DNA from: Legionella massiliensis
GTDB lineage: Bacteria > Pseudomonadota > Gammaproteobacteria > Legionellales > Legionellaceae
Reading direction: 5' to 3'
Assembly (NCBI RefSeq): GCF_000756815.1
Contig: NZ_CCVW01000004.1
Location: forward strand, 1 to 64,000
Length of the DNA: 64,000 bases
Position 1 is the first letter of the stretch. Every line of letters begins with the position of its first letter. The notes under the pieces are model-generated. The model made no database searches. It was not told where the DNA came from and saw only the letters and a program-made list of their open reading frames with translations. This document shows positions 53,638-63,055 of this stretch, one piece after another. A program made the translations under genes and the position numbers.

Positions 53638-55233
53638 TCAAAACCCCGAAGTAATCGGACAGCGCCAATCTTTCCCAAAGGCGCGGGGGCTTATTTTTAC
53701 TCCCGGCGCTGCTTGTCGGCGTTTGTACTCATTACGCTGAATTAAGCGAATTACCTTGTTAACCTCCGCTACTGAGTATCCCTGCTGAATCAGATCTGCT
53801 GCGGCCAGATTTTCTTCCATATAACCTTTGATGATGCTATCAAGCACTGAGTACTCAGGCAGGCTATCCTGATCTTTCTGATTTTCAGCTAACTCAGCAG
53901 AAGGCGCTCGACTAATAACTCGCTCAGGGATTACGCCCTGGATGCGATTACGGTAAGCTGCCAGAGCATAAACCTGTGTTTTCAATACATCCTTTAAGAC
54001 AGCAAAGCCGCCTGCCATATCTCCATAGAGAGTCGCGTAGCCTACTGCGGTTTCGCTTTTATTGGAGGTTGTCAGAACCATATTCCCTGTTTTATTCGAT
54101 AAGGCCATTAAAAGCATGCCGCGGATACGGGCTTGTAAATTTTCCTCGGTGGTATCAGCTGCTAAGCCTTGAAATGAGGGCGCTAAGGTGGCAAGAAAAC
54201 TATTAAAAGCAGGTTCGATGGATAGATTCGTACTTTTGACTCCCATAATTCTCAATTGTTGCTCAGCATCTTCCAGGCTTATATCTGCGGTGTAGCGAGA
54301 GGGCATCATAACTGCATGCACTCGGTCTGCACCCAAGGCGTCTACTGCAATAGCCAAGGTTAGGGCTGAATCGATCCCACCAGATAAACCAAGAAGAACT
54401 CCTGGAAAGCGATTTTTTTCCACATAATCGTGGGTACCACAGACCAGGGCTTGATAAATTAACTCGCTCTGCTCAAGAACTGGAGCAAGAGTTGAGTCTA
54501 ATTTCTGTCCTTGCAGACTCACCGTTTGTAAATGCTCCTGAAAGGCAGGGGCACGGCCCTGGATTTTGCCTTGATGGTCGAAGGCCAAGGATTGACCGTC
54601 AAAGACCAATTCATCCTGACCACCAACCTGATTCACATAGATGATAGCCAAGCCTGTTTGAGCATAGTCCTGCAATAATTGCTCTCTTAGGGCTGGTTTC
54701 TCATAGTCGAAGGGCGATGCATTAATACAAATCATCGCATCAGCTCCTGCATGCCTGATTTGCTCGACTGGGCCGGGTTGCCAGAGATCTTCACAGATGC
54801 AAAGACCTAAACGATAACCTTTGACTGTAAAAATACAGGCCTCAGCAGAACCGGGGGAGAAATAACGCATTTCATCAAAAACGCCGTAATTCGGCAGATG
54901 TTGTTTGTGATAGATCGCAAGGCGCGAACCTTGATGAAACACTGTAGCAGAATTAAAGCAATGCTCATGCTCCATGCTAGGATGACCAAGGATAACATGG
55001 CAATCTTTAGTACGGTTTTTAATCGCAGCCAATCCTTGCTCAACGCGCAGAAAAAGCGCCTCACGAAATAACAAATCCTCTGGTGGATAGCCGGTAATAG
55101 CTAACTCAGGAAAGACTATCAAGTCGTGTTTTTCTTGTTCCTGCTCAATTATCGCAATTATTTTTTCAACATTAGCTTCTATAGCGCCCACGGTTGGGTT
55201 GATTTGACCCATAAGTATATTTAAAGACAGCAT
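53638..55233 (-). CDS. nadE: Glutamine-dependent NAD+ synthetase
   Basis: It makes NAD from deamido-NAD, with ammonia from glutamine. The 531-residue protein from the ATG at 55233 has an N-terminal nitrilase-type glutaminase (FPELAITGYPPEDLL Glu, KQHLPNYGVFDE Lys, GLCICEDLW Cys). The C-terminal synthetase has the PP-loop GLSGGIDSALTLAIAVDALG and SNKSETAVGYATLYGDMAGG. A TTG at 55254 is an alternative start. The length is normal. Confidence 0.95.
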   Translation of the reverse strand: MLSLNILMGQINPTVGAIEANVEKIIAIIEQEQEKHDLIVFPELAITGYPPEDLLFREALFLRVEQGLAAIKNRTKDCHVILGHPSMEHEHCFNSATVFHQGSRLAIYHKQHLPNYGVFDEMRYFSPGSAEACIFTVKGYRLGLCICEDLWQPGPVEQIRHAGADAMICINASPFDYEKPALREQLLQDYAQTGLAIIYVNQVGGQDELVFDGQSLAFDHQGKIQGRAPAFQEHLQTVSLQGQKLDSTLAPVLEQSELIYQALVCGTHDYVEKNRFPGVLLGLSGGIDSALTLAIAVDALGADRVHAVMMPSRYTADISLEDAEQQLRIMGVKSTNLSIEPAFNSFLATLAPSFQGLAADTTEENLQARIRGMLLMALSNKTGNMVLTTSNKSETAVGYATLYGDMAGGFAVLKDVLKTQVYALAAYRNRIQGVIPERVISRAPSAELAENQKDQDSLPEYSVLDSIIKGYMEENLAAADLIQQGYSVAEVNKVIRLIQRNEYKRRQAAPGVKISPRAFGKDWRCPITSGF

Positions 55234-55451
55234 GTTATTTATTGAAAACCTCAATTAAAGTTTATCTTATTGATAAATAATGAAAATTTTTTCTGTGATT
55301 TCTCAATTAGAGTTTTTAAAAAGCCATTTATTCTTATAAGAAATATAGTCATAAAATATTAATAAGTAGTATTTTTATTTTACAGATGTTAAATACAGGC
55401 TAAATTGTTTATAATATACCGTTTGATTGTTCAGTTTGTAATAGGTTTTAT

Positions 55452-58400
55452 ATGCTAAAAGAAGCATTATCACGGATGGCGGATGTTTTTTTACCCAACG
55501 TGCTGATGCATGGCCAGGAATACCAGCAAAAAGGTTATGTATTGAATATACGACTTAGCGATGGTCTTCTTAAGGCTCGTGTAAAAGGTCGTTCAAGTCA
55601 AATCTATGATGTTCATATTGATCTGAAAAGCTGGCCCGGTGCTGCTTCTCGTTGTACTTGCCAATCTCGGATGAATTGTAAACATGCGGCTGCAAGCCTT
55701 TTTGCTTTACAGATCAGAGAAAACTATGAGATTCCCGCCCCGTCAAAAAGTAAAGAAAAGGTTTCTCTGAATACCTGGCTAAGTACTCTGCGTGAAAAAG
55801 AAATGATTGAGCAAAAACCAAGCTCTTCACATCAGGTTGCCTATCTAATTGAGCCGCAATTTGGCAGTTACGAACATCGGATTGTAATAAGATTAGCAAT
55901 AAGCAAACGCCTAAAACGGGGTGATTTAGGTAAAAAAACGGTTTTCAATACGATTAGCGAAAGCCGCAAACAATACTTTACCGAAACTGATGAAAAAATT
56001 ATTGAGTCCTTGCTATCAAAAGCCAATGCGCGAGGATGGTTTGAGCGCTTAGCTATTCGAAATAGTGATTTGTTTGAAAAGATCCTTGCTACAGGGCGAG
56101 CCTATTTAGCTGGCGCTAAAGAGCCGCTCCTAAAGCTTGGAGAGCCACAAGAAGCCCGATTTGAGTGGAAGTTAGCGACTAATGGTTCACAGGTTTTAGT
56201 GTTAGAAGGGGATGGGGATACTATTGAGCCTCTGTTTTTAGATAAGACTTGGTATTTTGATCGCGATGAAAACCTGCTGGGTCTGGTAAACCTTCCTTAC
56301 AGTCCAGGGCAGTTAATGCATCTGTTAAATAGACCGCCAGTCACCTTAGAACAGACAGATATTGTTGCCAATGAGTTAGCTGAAACTAATCCTGAAGTAC
56401 CCGGTCCACGAGTCTTTACTAATAAAATACTAGTAAAGAATCGACCGGTTCCGAAGATAAGCTTCGATGCAATCGATCTGAGCGATAGTCATAATGGCGC
56501 TGATAATGAGCATCAGATTTTATTCCTTGCCGATTTATTTTTTGACTACGATGGGATTCTCATCGCTAGCAAAGAAGAGAAATCTAGTCTTTTTCGTACC
56601 CAGGGTGATAGCTTAATTGAAATTCAGCGCGATTCTCTCTATGAAGCTGAGGTTGCCTGGGAGCTTGAGCAAATACTTAGTCTTCGCTCTGCTGGTATTT
56701 CTGAAAAACTACGCACTGAATTCGATATGAGCCAGGAGATGATCCTGGCTCATTATAAAAACAAAGACGATTTGCAACGATTATATACGCAGGTTATTCC
56801 TATCCTGAGCAAGAAGGGTTGGCAGGTTGAATTTACTCATCCAGTCTATGAAGAATTGGTTGATGCAGATGAGTTGGAATGGTTTTCTGAACTCGGCGAT
56901 CGTGGCAATGATTTCTTCTCTTATCAGCTTGGTATTTTAGTTGATGGTAAACCCGTCAGTATAGTGCCTCTAGTTGCAGAGCTGATTGGCCGGATTGGCA
57001 GAGATAATCTTGATAGTTTGGAAGATCAGGAGCGAGTGCGCTTGCCTTTGACAGAGGGTAAGGTCTTACAGGTAAGTCTTGGACGAATCAAACCGCTGCT
57101 GCGTTTTCTTTTACAATACGGTCTACGCCACATCAAAAATGATGATCCTTCCTTAGAAATTAATCGCTACCAACTCTTGTTAATGCAGGAAACTGAACAA
57201 GCAATGGCAGCTGTTTCAGCGCGCTGGCAAGGGAATGAAGTTTTACGCAGGCAGTTACATCAACTAACCACGCTGACGGAACTTCCGTCTATTGCAGTTC
57301 CTCAAGGTTTGAAAGCAACCTTACGTGATTACCAGCAACAAGGTTTAAATTGGCTGCAATTTCTGCGTCTAAGCCGTTTTGGCGGTGTTCTTGCCGATGA
57401 TATGGGACTGGGAAAAACCGTGCAAACGCTTGCCCATCTACAGGTTGAAAAAGAACAGGGGCGTTTAACAAGGGCTAGTTTGATTGTTGCGCCAACCAGT
57501 CTGGTTGGAAATTGGTTTGCTGAGGCTCAACGTTTTACCCCTGAGTTGAAGGTATTGGTGTTTCATGGTCTTGATCGCCACGGCGGTGATTTTGATGATT
57601 ATGACCTGATTATTTCAACCTATGGTCTTATTCAGCGCGATAAAACTCGTTTTACTGATTACCCTTTCTATTATTTAATTCTTGATGAAGCCCAATCAAT
57701 CAAGAATGCGCGAACTAAAACGACCCAGATTATCCAGCAAATTCAGGCGCAGCATCGCCTCTGCTTGTCTGGTACTCCCTTGGAAAATCATTTAGGTGAA
57801 CTTTGGTCGCTATTCCATTTCCTCATGCCAGGTTTATTAGGTGATGTAAAACAGTTCAGACAATTCTTTAGAACACCTATTGAAAAGCTTGCAGATTCGG
57901 AGCGAAGAAACTTACTGGCGAAACGAGTGCAACCCTTCATGCTGCGCCGGACTAAAAACCAGGTTGCCTCAGAGTTGCCTGCTAAAACAGAAATGACCCA
58001 TGTCATCGAGTTGTCAGGTAATCAGAGAGATCTTTACGAAGCCATACGCATGAGTATGGAAGTAAAAGTTCGTGATGCAATCGCCAAGCAGGGGATGGGA
58101 AAGAGCCATATTGTTTTGCTTGATGCCTTGCTCAAACTGCGGCAGGTTTGCTGTGATCCAAAATTATTGTCGATGCCTGAGGCTGAAATTGCTCATGGCA
58201 GTTCTGCCAAATTAGATGCCTTGATGGAATTATTAGATAATCTGATGAATGAAGGCAGAAGGGTTTTAGTGTTTTCGCAGTTTACTTCTATGCTGCTACT
58301 GATTGAAGAACAGTTAACAGCGCGTAATTATGAATATCTAAAGTTAACTGGTCAAACGCAAAACCGGCAAGCCTTGGTGGATAAATTCCAAGAAGGCAAA

Positions 58401-58718
58401 ACCTCAATCTTTCTGATTAGCTTAAAGGCTGGAGGCACAGGATTAAATCTGACGCGAGCCGATACGGTGATTCATTATGATCCTTGGTGGAACCCTGCAG
58501 TGGAAGAGCAGGCGACGGATCGAAGCCATCGCATAGGTCAGGAAAACCCAGTTTTTGTTTATAAATTAATTACATCAGGAACGGTAGAAGAAGCGATTTT
58601 GGCGATGCAAGAGAAAAAGCGGCAATTATTTGATGGTATTCTAGCGAATAATGCCAGTGGTATGACTAGTTTAACATCAACTGATATAGAACAGTTTTTT
58701 ATGCCACTTGCTGATTAA
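55452..58718 (+). CDS. SWIM zinc-finger SNF2-family helicase
   Basis: A 1088-residue protein. A SWIM zinc finger (Cys68, Cys70, Cys76, His78: RCTCQSRMNCKHAA) is at the N-terminus. A middle region (about 90-600) has no recognised motif. The SNF2 ATPase follows: DDMGLGKTVQTLAHL (Walker A), LILDEAQSIKN (DEAQ box), LSGTPLENHLGELWSLFHFL, then the helicase C lobe SLKAGGTGLNLTRADTVIHY and ATDRSHRIGQ. It is expected to translocate on DNA, perhaps in transcription recycling or repair as for RapA/HepA relatives. The exact role is unknown. Lone gene. Confidence 0.9.
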   Translation: MLKEALSRMADVFLPNVLMHGQEYQQKGYVLNIRLSDGLLKARVKGRSSQIYDVHIDLKSWPGAASRCTCQSRMNCKHAAASLFALQIRENYEIPAPSKSKEKVSLNTWLSTLREKEMIEQKPSSSHQVAYLIEPQFGSYEHRIVIRLAISKRLKRGDLGKKTVFNTISESRKQYFTETDEKIIESLLSKANARGWFERLAIRNSDLFEKILATGRAYLAGAKEPLLKLGEPQEARFEWKLATNGSQVLVLEGDGDTIEPLFLDKTWYFDRDENLLGLVNLPYSPGQLMHLLNRPPVTLEQTDIVANELAETNPEVPGPRVFTNKILVKNRPVPKISFDAIDLSDSHNGADNEHQILFLADLFFDYDGILIASKEEKSSLFRTQGDSLIEIQRDSLYEAEVAWELEQILSLRSAGISEKLRTEFDMSQEMILAHYKNKDDLQRLYTQVIPILSKKGWQVEFTHPVYEELVDADELEWFSELGDRGNDFFSYQLGILVDGKPVSIVPLVAELIGRIGRDNLDSLEDQERVRLPLTEGKVLQVSLGRIKPLLRFLLQYGLRHIKNDDPSLEINRYQLLLMQETEQAMAAVSARWQGNEVLRRQLHQLTTLTELPSIAVPQGLKATLRDYQQQGLNWLQFLRLSRFGGVLADDMGLGKTVQTLAHLQVEKEQGRLTRASLIVAPTSLVGNWFAEAQRFTPELKVLVFHGLDRHGGDFDDYDLIISTYGLIQRDKTRFTDYPFYYLILDEAQSIKNARTKTTQIIQQIQAQHRLCLSGTPLENHLGELWSLFHFLMPGLLGDVKQFRQFFRTPIEKLADSERRNLLAKRVQPFMLRRTKNQVASELPAKTEMTHVIELSGNQRDLYEAIRMSMEVKVRDAIAKQGMGKSHIVLLDALLKLRQVCCDPKLLSMPEAEIAHGSSAKLDALMELLDNLMNEGRRVLVFSQFTSMLLLIEEQLTARNYEYLKLTGQTQNRQALVDKFQEGKTSIFLISLKAGGTGLNLTRADTVIHYDPWWNPAVEEQATDRSHRIGQENPVFVYKLITSGTVEEAILAMQEKKRQLFDGILANNASGMTSLTSTDIEQFFMPLAD

Positions 58719-58747
58719 GTCTTAGCAAAATAATCATGAACGTCTCT

Positions 58748-58866
58748 CGTCATCCTGAACGTCTCTCGTCATCCCGAACATCCCTTGTCATCCCGAACGT
58801 AGTGAGGGATCTCCGGGATTTGCACTATGCCACATTCCGGAGATGTTTCACTACATTCGACATGAC
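58748..58866. repeat. Palindromic repeat, CGTCATCCCGAAC family, copy with 19-bp stutter
   Basis: Three 19-bp units (CGTCATCCTGAACGTCTCT, CGTCATCCCGAACATCCCT, TGTCATCCCGAACGTAGTG) lead into a normal copy ending CATTCGACATGACG. The stutter is in the same arm as the 21-bp repeats at 50640, but with a different period. Confidence 0.8.
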
Positions 58867-58958
58867 GTATGTCTTTGAGGGATGAGGGTTTGCTCCAAAC
58901 AATTGCAAACTATTGAATCATAGCCTATTCTTCTAATGAGAAATTTATGGAGAAAAAC

Positions 58959-59390
58959 ATGAAACATTGGAAGGCGTTTTATGGGTGTTTGTTTTCTTTG
59001 CTGTTTGCACCATTGGCGTTTGCAGCAGGATCACCAGCAGGAACATGGACAACCATCGATGATGCAACAGGACAGAAGCGAGCAGTGGTGAGTATAAATG
59101 TGTCAGGTGGAACCTTAAGCGCTACGATTGTCAAAGTCTTTCCACAACCAGGTGATACAGGCATTTGCTCAAAATGTCCGGGTGGATTTAAAGGCAAAAA
59201 AATTCAAGGCATTCAATTTGTCTGGGGATTGAAAGATAAAGGCAATGGAGTATGGGATGGCGGTCAAATCCTGGATCCTAAAAGTGGTAAAGTTTATCGA
59301 GCCAAGATGACCTTGGAGGGCAATAAACTTTATGTTCGTGGCTATGTCGGTGTATCAGCCTTAGGCCGTACTCAAGTTTGGGTGAGATGA
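58959..59390 (+). CDS. Secreted DUF2147-family protein
   Basis: A 143-residue protein from the ATG at 58959; GGAG lies just before it, inside the codons that follow the other ATG at 58947. The signal peptide ends at FAPLAFA (about residue 21). The mature part matches DUF2147: GTWTTIDDATGQKRAVVSI, CSKCPGG, GIQFVWGLK, WDGGQILDPKSGKVYRAKM and YVRGYVG, a small beta-barrel. It acts in the periplasm; the biochemical role of the family is unclear. Confidence 0.85.
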   Translation: MKHWKAFYGCLFSLLFAPLAFAAGSPAGTWTTIDDATGQKRAVVSINVSGGTLSATIVKVFPQPGDTGICSKCPGGFKGKKIQGIQFVWGLKDKGNGVWDGGQILDPKSGKVYRAKMTLEGNKLYVRGYVGVSALGRTQVWVR

Positions 59391-59424
59391 TTAAATAACA
59401 CCCAGAACTTTCCAAAGAGCTACC

Positions 59425-59485
59425 TCAAAAAGATCCGCGGACAAGCCGCGGGATCTTTTTGATCCCGCGATCGATGCCGCGGGGA
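59425..59485. repeat. CGCGGCTTGA-family palindrome (short)
   Basis: GATCCGCGGACAAGCCGCGG/GATCTTTTTGATCCCGCGAT...GCCGCGGGG. GGATC and CCGCGG parts pair to form a compact hairpin with a T-run (GATCTTTTTGATC) after the DUF2147 gene, where it probably serves as terminator. Confidence 0.6.
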
Positions 59486-59576
59486 TTTGGAACAGTTAAG
59501 AAGAGGCAAACTAAAAGATGTGTTTTTTTCTATTCAGCATTACAATAGCCAGCTAAACACTTTTCCTATTCATACA

Positions 59577-60959
59577 ATGTCTGAAACACAAACACGAAAG
59601 AATGCTGTTGATCCCCTGCGACGTCCGCCGCATTCAGCAGAAGCGGAGCAGTCGATTATCGGTGGCTTGATGCTAGATAATCAGGTTTGGGATAAGGTGA
59701 GTTCCAAACTTTGCGAAACTGATTTTTATCGTACTGAACACCGTATTCTGTTTCGTGCAATTACTGACTTAGCAAAAAAAGATCAGCCCTTCGACGTTGT
59801 GACCCTGCTCGATACTCTGAAATCAACTAATGATCTGGATGATGCCGGAGGTGAAACTTATTTATTTGAATTGGCCAATAATACCCCCAGTGTTGCTAAC
59901 GTTTCAGCCTATGCAGATATCGTGCGTGAAAAATCGGTGCAAAGACAGCTGATTACTGTCGCTGGTGAAATTGCCGATTCAGCTTACAACCCAGGCGGCA
60001 GAGAAGTTGCTGAGCTGCTTGATTTTGCTGAAACCAAGGTTTTTGCCATTGCTGAGCAGACTGGAGGAGATGGCGGGCCTGAAAGCATAAAATCGATTCT
60101 GGTTAAGGCCGTGGAAAAGATTGATACCCTTTATCATAACGGCGATGCAATCACTGGTTTGGCAACGGGTTTGACAGATTTGGATGAAATGACCTCAGGG
60201 TTGCAACCTTCTGATTTGGTTATTGTTGCTGGACGACCCTCAATGGGTAAAACCACCTTAGTAATGAATATGGCTGAACATGCTGCTATTAAATCAAGCA
60301 AGCCTGTTCTGGTTTTCTCGATGGAAATGCCTTCAGATTCACTGGCGATGAGGATGATGTCATCCTTGGGACGTATTGATCAGCATAGGATTCGTACAGG
60401 AAAACTTGATGATGATGATTGGCCAAGAGTCACCTCAGCAGTTCACATGTTATCTGAAGCGCCTTTATTTATCGATGATCAGCCAGCGTTAAGCCCTTCA
60501 GAAATGCGGGCAAGGGCGCGACGTTTGGCTAAAGAGCATGGTCAATTAGGCTTAATTGTAGTCGACTATCTTCAATTGATGCAGGTTCCTGGCTATAAAG
60601 GGGACAACCGTACTGCTGAGATTTCAGAAATTTCACGTAGCTTAAAATCCCTGGCTAAGGAATTAGAAGTTCCAGTCATTGCCTTATCTCAGTTAAACCG
60701 AAGCTTAGAGCAACGTCAGGATAAGCGCCCTGTAATGTCTGATTTGCGGGAGTCAGGTGCGATTGAGCAGGATGCTGATTTGATCTGCTTTATTTATCGT
60801 GACGAGGTTTATCATGATGATAGCCCTGATAAAGGCGTAGCTGAGATCATTATCGCTAAGCAGCGTAATGGTCCTATTGGTAAGGTGCGAGTTGCCTTTC
60901 TTGGTAAATATACTCGTTTTGAAGATTTGGCTTTTACTGGTTACCAAGGGGCAGAATAA
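59577..60959 (+). CDS. dnaB: Replicative DNA helicase
   Basis: The hexameric helicase at the replication fork. From the ATG at 59577 the protein has 460 residues (E. coli 471). The N-terminal DnaG-binding domain begins [19 protein letters not shown]. The RecA-like domain has Walker A GRPSMGKT (219-226), [32 protein letters not shown] and [20 protein letters not shown]. The frame is open 30 codons upstream, but that part does not look like DnaB. alr follows directly. Confidence 0.96.
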   Translation: MSETQTRKNAVDPLRRPPHSAEAEQSIIGGLMLDNQVWDKVSSKLCETDFYRTEHRILFRAITDLAKKDQPFDVVTLLDTLKSTNDLDDAGGETYLFELANNTPSVANVSAYADIVREKSVQRQLITVAGEIADSAYNPGGREVAELLDFAETKVFAIAEQTGGDGGPESIKSILVKAVEKIDTLYHNGDAITGLATGLTDLDEMTSGLQPSDLVIVAGRPSMGKTTLVMNMAEHAAIKSSKPVLVFSMEMPSDSLAMRMMSSLGRIDQHRIRTGKLDDDDWPRVTSAVHMLSEAPLFIDDQPALSPSEMRARARRLAKEHGQLGLIVVDYLQLMQVPGYKGDNRTAEISEISRSLKSLAKELEVPVIALSQLNRSLEQRQDKRPVMSDLRESGAIEQDADLICFIYRDEVYHDDSPDKGVAEIIIAKQRNGPIGKVRVAFLGKYTRFEDLAFTGYQGAE

Positions 60960-60960
60960 G

Positions 60961-62046
60961 GTGGCAAGACCCACACGCGTACAAATCGATGAAACTGCTT
61001 TATTGCATAATCTCAATACAATAAAACGTTGCGCGCCTGAGAGCAAAGTTATTGCAATGGTAAAGGCAAATGCTTACGGCTGTGGTATCCCTGCGGTTGT
61101 TCCGGTGTTGGAAGGGCAGGTTTACGCTTTTGGCGTTGCCTGTCTTGAGGAAGCAATGGCAATAAGAACCCTTGGTATTCGCAGCGATTGTGTTTTATTT
61201 CAAGGGATTTTTACTCCCGATGAATTGCATTTGGTTGCTGCTCATCATTTCCAGCTGGTTATCCATCAGCCACATCAACTCAATTGGCTATTAGCAACGC
61301 CCCTGGCAAATAAAATTAAGGTTTGGGTAAAGATTAATACTGGCATGCATCGCTTAGGTTTTGCACCAGAGGCCTGTTATGAGGTGATTAATGCCCTGAC
61401 TAATTGCCCTTGGGTTGATGAGGAAATTGGTTTGATGACTCATTTGGCCTCAGCGGATGAGCCAGATAATCCCTCAAACCAAAGCCAGCTAAGACTTTTT
61501 AAAGACTTGGAATTTCCCGGGCAATATCTAAGAAGCATCGCTAATTCAGCAGCGATTCTTGCTTTGCCTGAGACACATACTGATGTTGTTCGGCCTGGCA
61601 TTATGCTCTATGGCGTTTCTCCCTTTTCTAATCAAACGGGACAAGAGTTGGGATTACTCCCTGTCATGCGCTTTGTTTCTGCAATTTCCGCAATTCACCA
61701 TTATCCCGCTCAAGCCCGTATTGGTTATGGCGGAACCTGGCAGACGACTAAACCGTCTATTATTGGTGTGGTTGCTGCCGGCTATGGTGACGGTTATCCC
61801 CGGCATATTGCGCAAAATACACCAGTATGGGTCAATGGGCAGCAGGCCCCAATTGTTGGACGGGTTTCAATGGATATGTTAACCGTCGATTTGACTGACT
61901 GTTCCGATGTACGAATTGGTGAACCGGTTGAGTTATGGGGGCAACATATTCCTGTCGAGAAAATTGCCTTGTCGGCGGGGACAATCGCTTATGAGCTGCT
62001 TTGTCAATTTTCACCCCGAGTTCGTCAAGATAAGCATTTTAGCTAG
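60961..62046 (+). CDS. alr: Alanine racemase
   Basis: A PLP enzyme making D-alanine for peptidoglycan. The GTG at 60961 follows the dnaB stop by one base, with AAGGGG 10 bases upstream. The protein has 361 residues. PLP-binding Lys35 lies in [11 protein letters not shown] (GCG follows instead of the usual GHG). The other catalytic residue is the Tyr in [37 protein letters not shown] and [14 protein letters not shown] are all typical. The dnaB-alr order is also found in other gammaproteobacteria. Confidence 0.96.
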   Translation: MARPTRVQIDETALLHNLNTIKRCAPESKVIAMVKANAYGCGIPAVVPVLEGQVYAFGVACLEEAMAIRTLGIRSDCVLFQGIFTPDELHLVAAHHFQLVIHQPHQLNWLLATPLANKIKVWVKINTGMHRLGFAPEACYEVINALTNCPWVDEEIGLMTHLASADEPDNPSNQSQLRLFKDLEFPGQYLRSIANSAAILALPETHTDVVRPGIMLYGVSPFSNQTGQELGLLPVMRFVSAISAIHHYPAQARIGYGGTWQTTKPSIIGVVAAGYGDGYPRHIAQNTPVWVNGQQAPIVGRVSMDMLTVDLTDCSDVRIGEPVELWGQHIPVEKIALSAGTIAYELLCQFSPRVRQDKHFS

Positions 62047-62174
62047 CGATATCTGATAGATTAGTTTTCTTGTTGTATTAATACTGCTCTCTCTCATCGG
62101 GTGAATCTGGATAATATCTAACCTCGATGATAGAATGGCTGCCGATTTTACGACCATTACACAGGTGAATACAA

Positions 62175-62627
62175 ATGAAAAAAATAGTGCTGGCATCGTC
62201 ACTCTCACTCACAGTTTTACTAACTAGTTGTACTCAGATGAATAATGAAGGGGTAGGAACTATTACTGGTGGTGTTGTTGGTGGTCTTATTGGAAGCCAA
62301 TTTGGTGGTGGTTCAGGCAAAGTGGCCGCTGCTGCTGGTGGCGCTCTCTTAGGCGCTTACCTGGGTGGTAACATTGGTCGAACAATGGATCGCCTTGACC
62401 GACTGGAAATGCAAAAGGCTTTGGAAACTGCACCAACAGGTCGAGCTGTAGCCTGGTCAAATCCAGATACAGGTAACCGCTACACTGTACAACCAACCAG
62501 AACCTACTATACCAATCAACAGCCTTGCCGTGAGTACATTACTAAGGCAATTATTGGCGGTAAACCACAGCAGATTTATGGAAAGGCCTGTCGCCAAGCG
62601 GATGGTTCTTGGCGTGTTGTTAGTTAA
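62175..62627 (+). CDS. Glycine-zipper lipoprotein (17 kDa surface antigen family)
   Basis: A 150-residue outer-membrane lipoprotein. The lipobox LLTSC gives lipidated Cys19. A glycine-zipper stretch follows (residues about 26-72: TITGGVVGGLIGSQFGGGSG, GGALLGAYLGGNIGRTMDR). The C-terminal domain has AVAWSNPDTGNRYTVQPTRT and CREYITKAIIGGK...YGKACRQADGSWRVV, as in the rickettsial 17 kDa antigen and related proteins. The role is probably in envelope structure. Confidence 0.87.
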   Translation: MKKIVLASSLSLTVLLTSCTQMNNEGVGTITGGVVGGLIGSQFGGGSGKVAAAAGGALLGAYLGGNIGRTMDRLDRLEMQKALETAPTGRAVAWSNPDTGNRYTVQPTRTYYTNQQPCREYITKAIIGGKPQQIYGKACRQADGSWRVVS

Positions 62628-62638
62628 ATAGTCTCTAG

Positions 62639-62668
62639 ATCTTTCTCTCCTGTAGTGGAGAGAAAGAT
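62639..62668 (+). terminator. Rho-independent terminator after the lipoprotein gene
   Basis: GATCTTTCTCTCC and GGAGAGAAAGATT form a stem of about 12 bp around TGTAGT, followed by TTAAT, a dozen bases after the stop codon. Confidence 0.65.
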
Positions 62669-62818
62669 TTAATCACAGTTGTAGTCAATAATAATTCCAA
62701 TAAGCTTCGCGCACCTACAATGTTGTATTTCTAGCAAAAGGTTAGTGCTTTATAGAATCTTTGCACAAGACAGTAATAGGTAGGTCCCCGCCGCCCTACG
62801 GCGTTCCCAAAGACGTAC

Positions 62819-62899
62819 GTCATGTCGAGCGTAGAGAGACATCTCCTGAATGTGGCATTGTGCTAATCCCGGAGATCCCTCACTTTGTCTGGGATGACG
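62819..62899. repeat. Palindromic repeat, CGTCATCCCGAAC family, inverted copy
   Basis: It reads CGTCATGTCGAGCGTAGAGA first and ends GGGATGACGG, so it is the opposite orientation of the other copies. A GTAATAGG unit at 62774 precedes it. It fills most of the 62670-63055 intergenic stretch, where no other feature was seen. Confidence 0.8.
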
Positions 62900-63055
62900 G
62901 GGTCTTTATCGATTTTTGCCCCATACAAGGCCACTGTGCACTGGTTTATCATTTTTTTGTTGATCATAATTAATTCAACTAGGGGTATTCTTAATAATCT
63001 CTTAAGGATTGATTGCTAATATCCCCTGAAAATCGCAAGTCGAGGTGGTTTGGAA

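Noticed and set aside
59487-59576. 30-codon N-terminal extension of DnaB
   Set aside because: The residues do not resemble DnaB, and the alignment with known DnaB begins just after the ATG at 59577.
60868-60960. N-terminal extension of alanine racemase
   Set aside because: It overlaps the dnaB coding region in another frame; the GTG at 60961 gives the expected family start.
62761-62973. 70-codon ORF with VERRETSPE
   Set aside because: The translation is that of the palindromic repeat. The same VERRETSPE and VRDDG residues appear in ORFs at 47135, 50592 and 23538, all repeat-derived.
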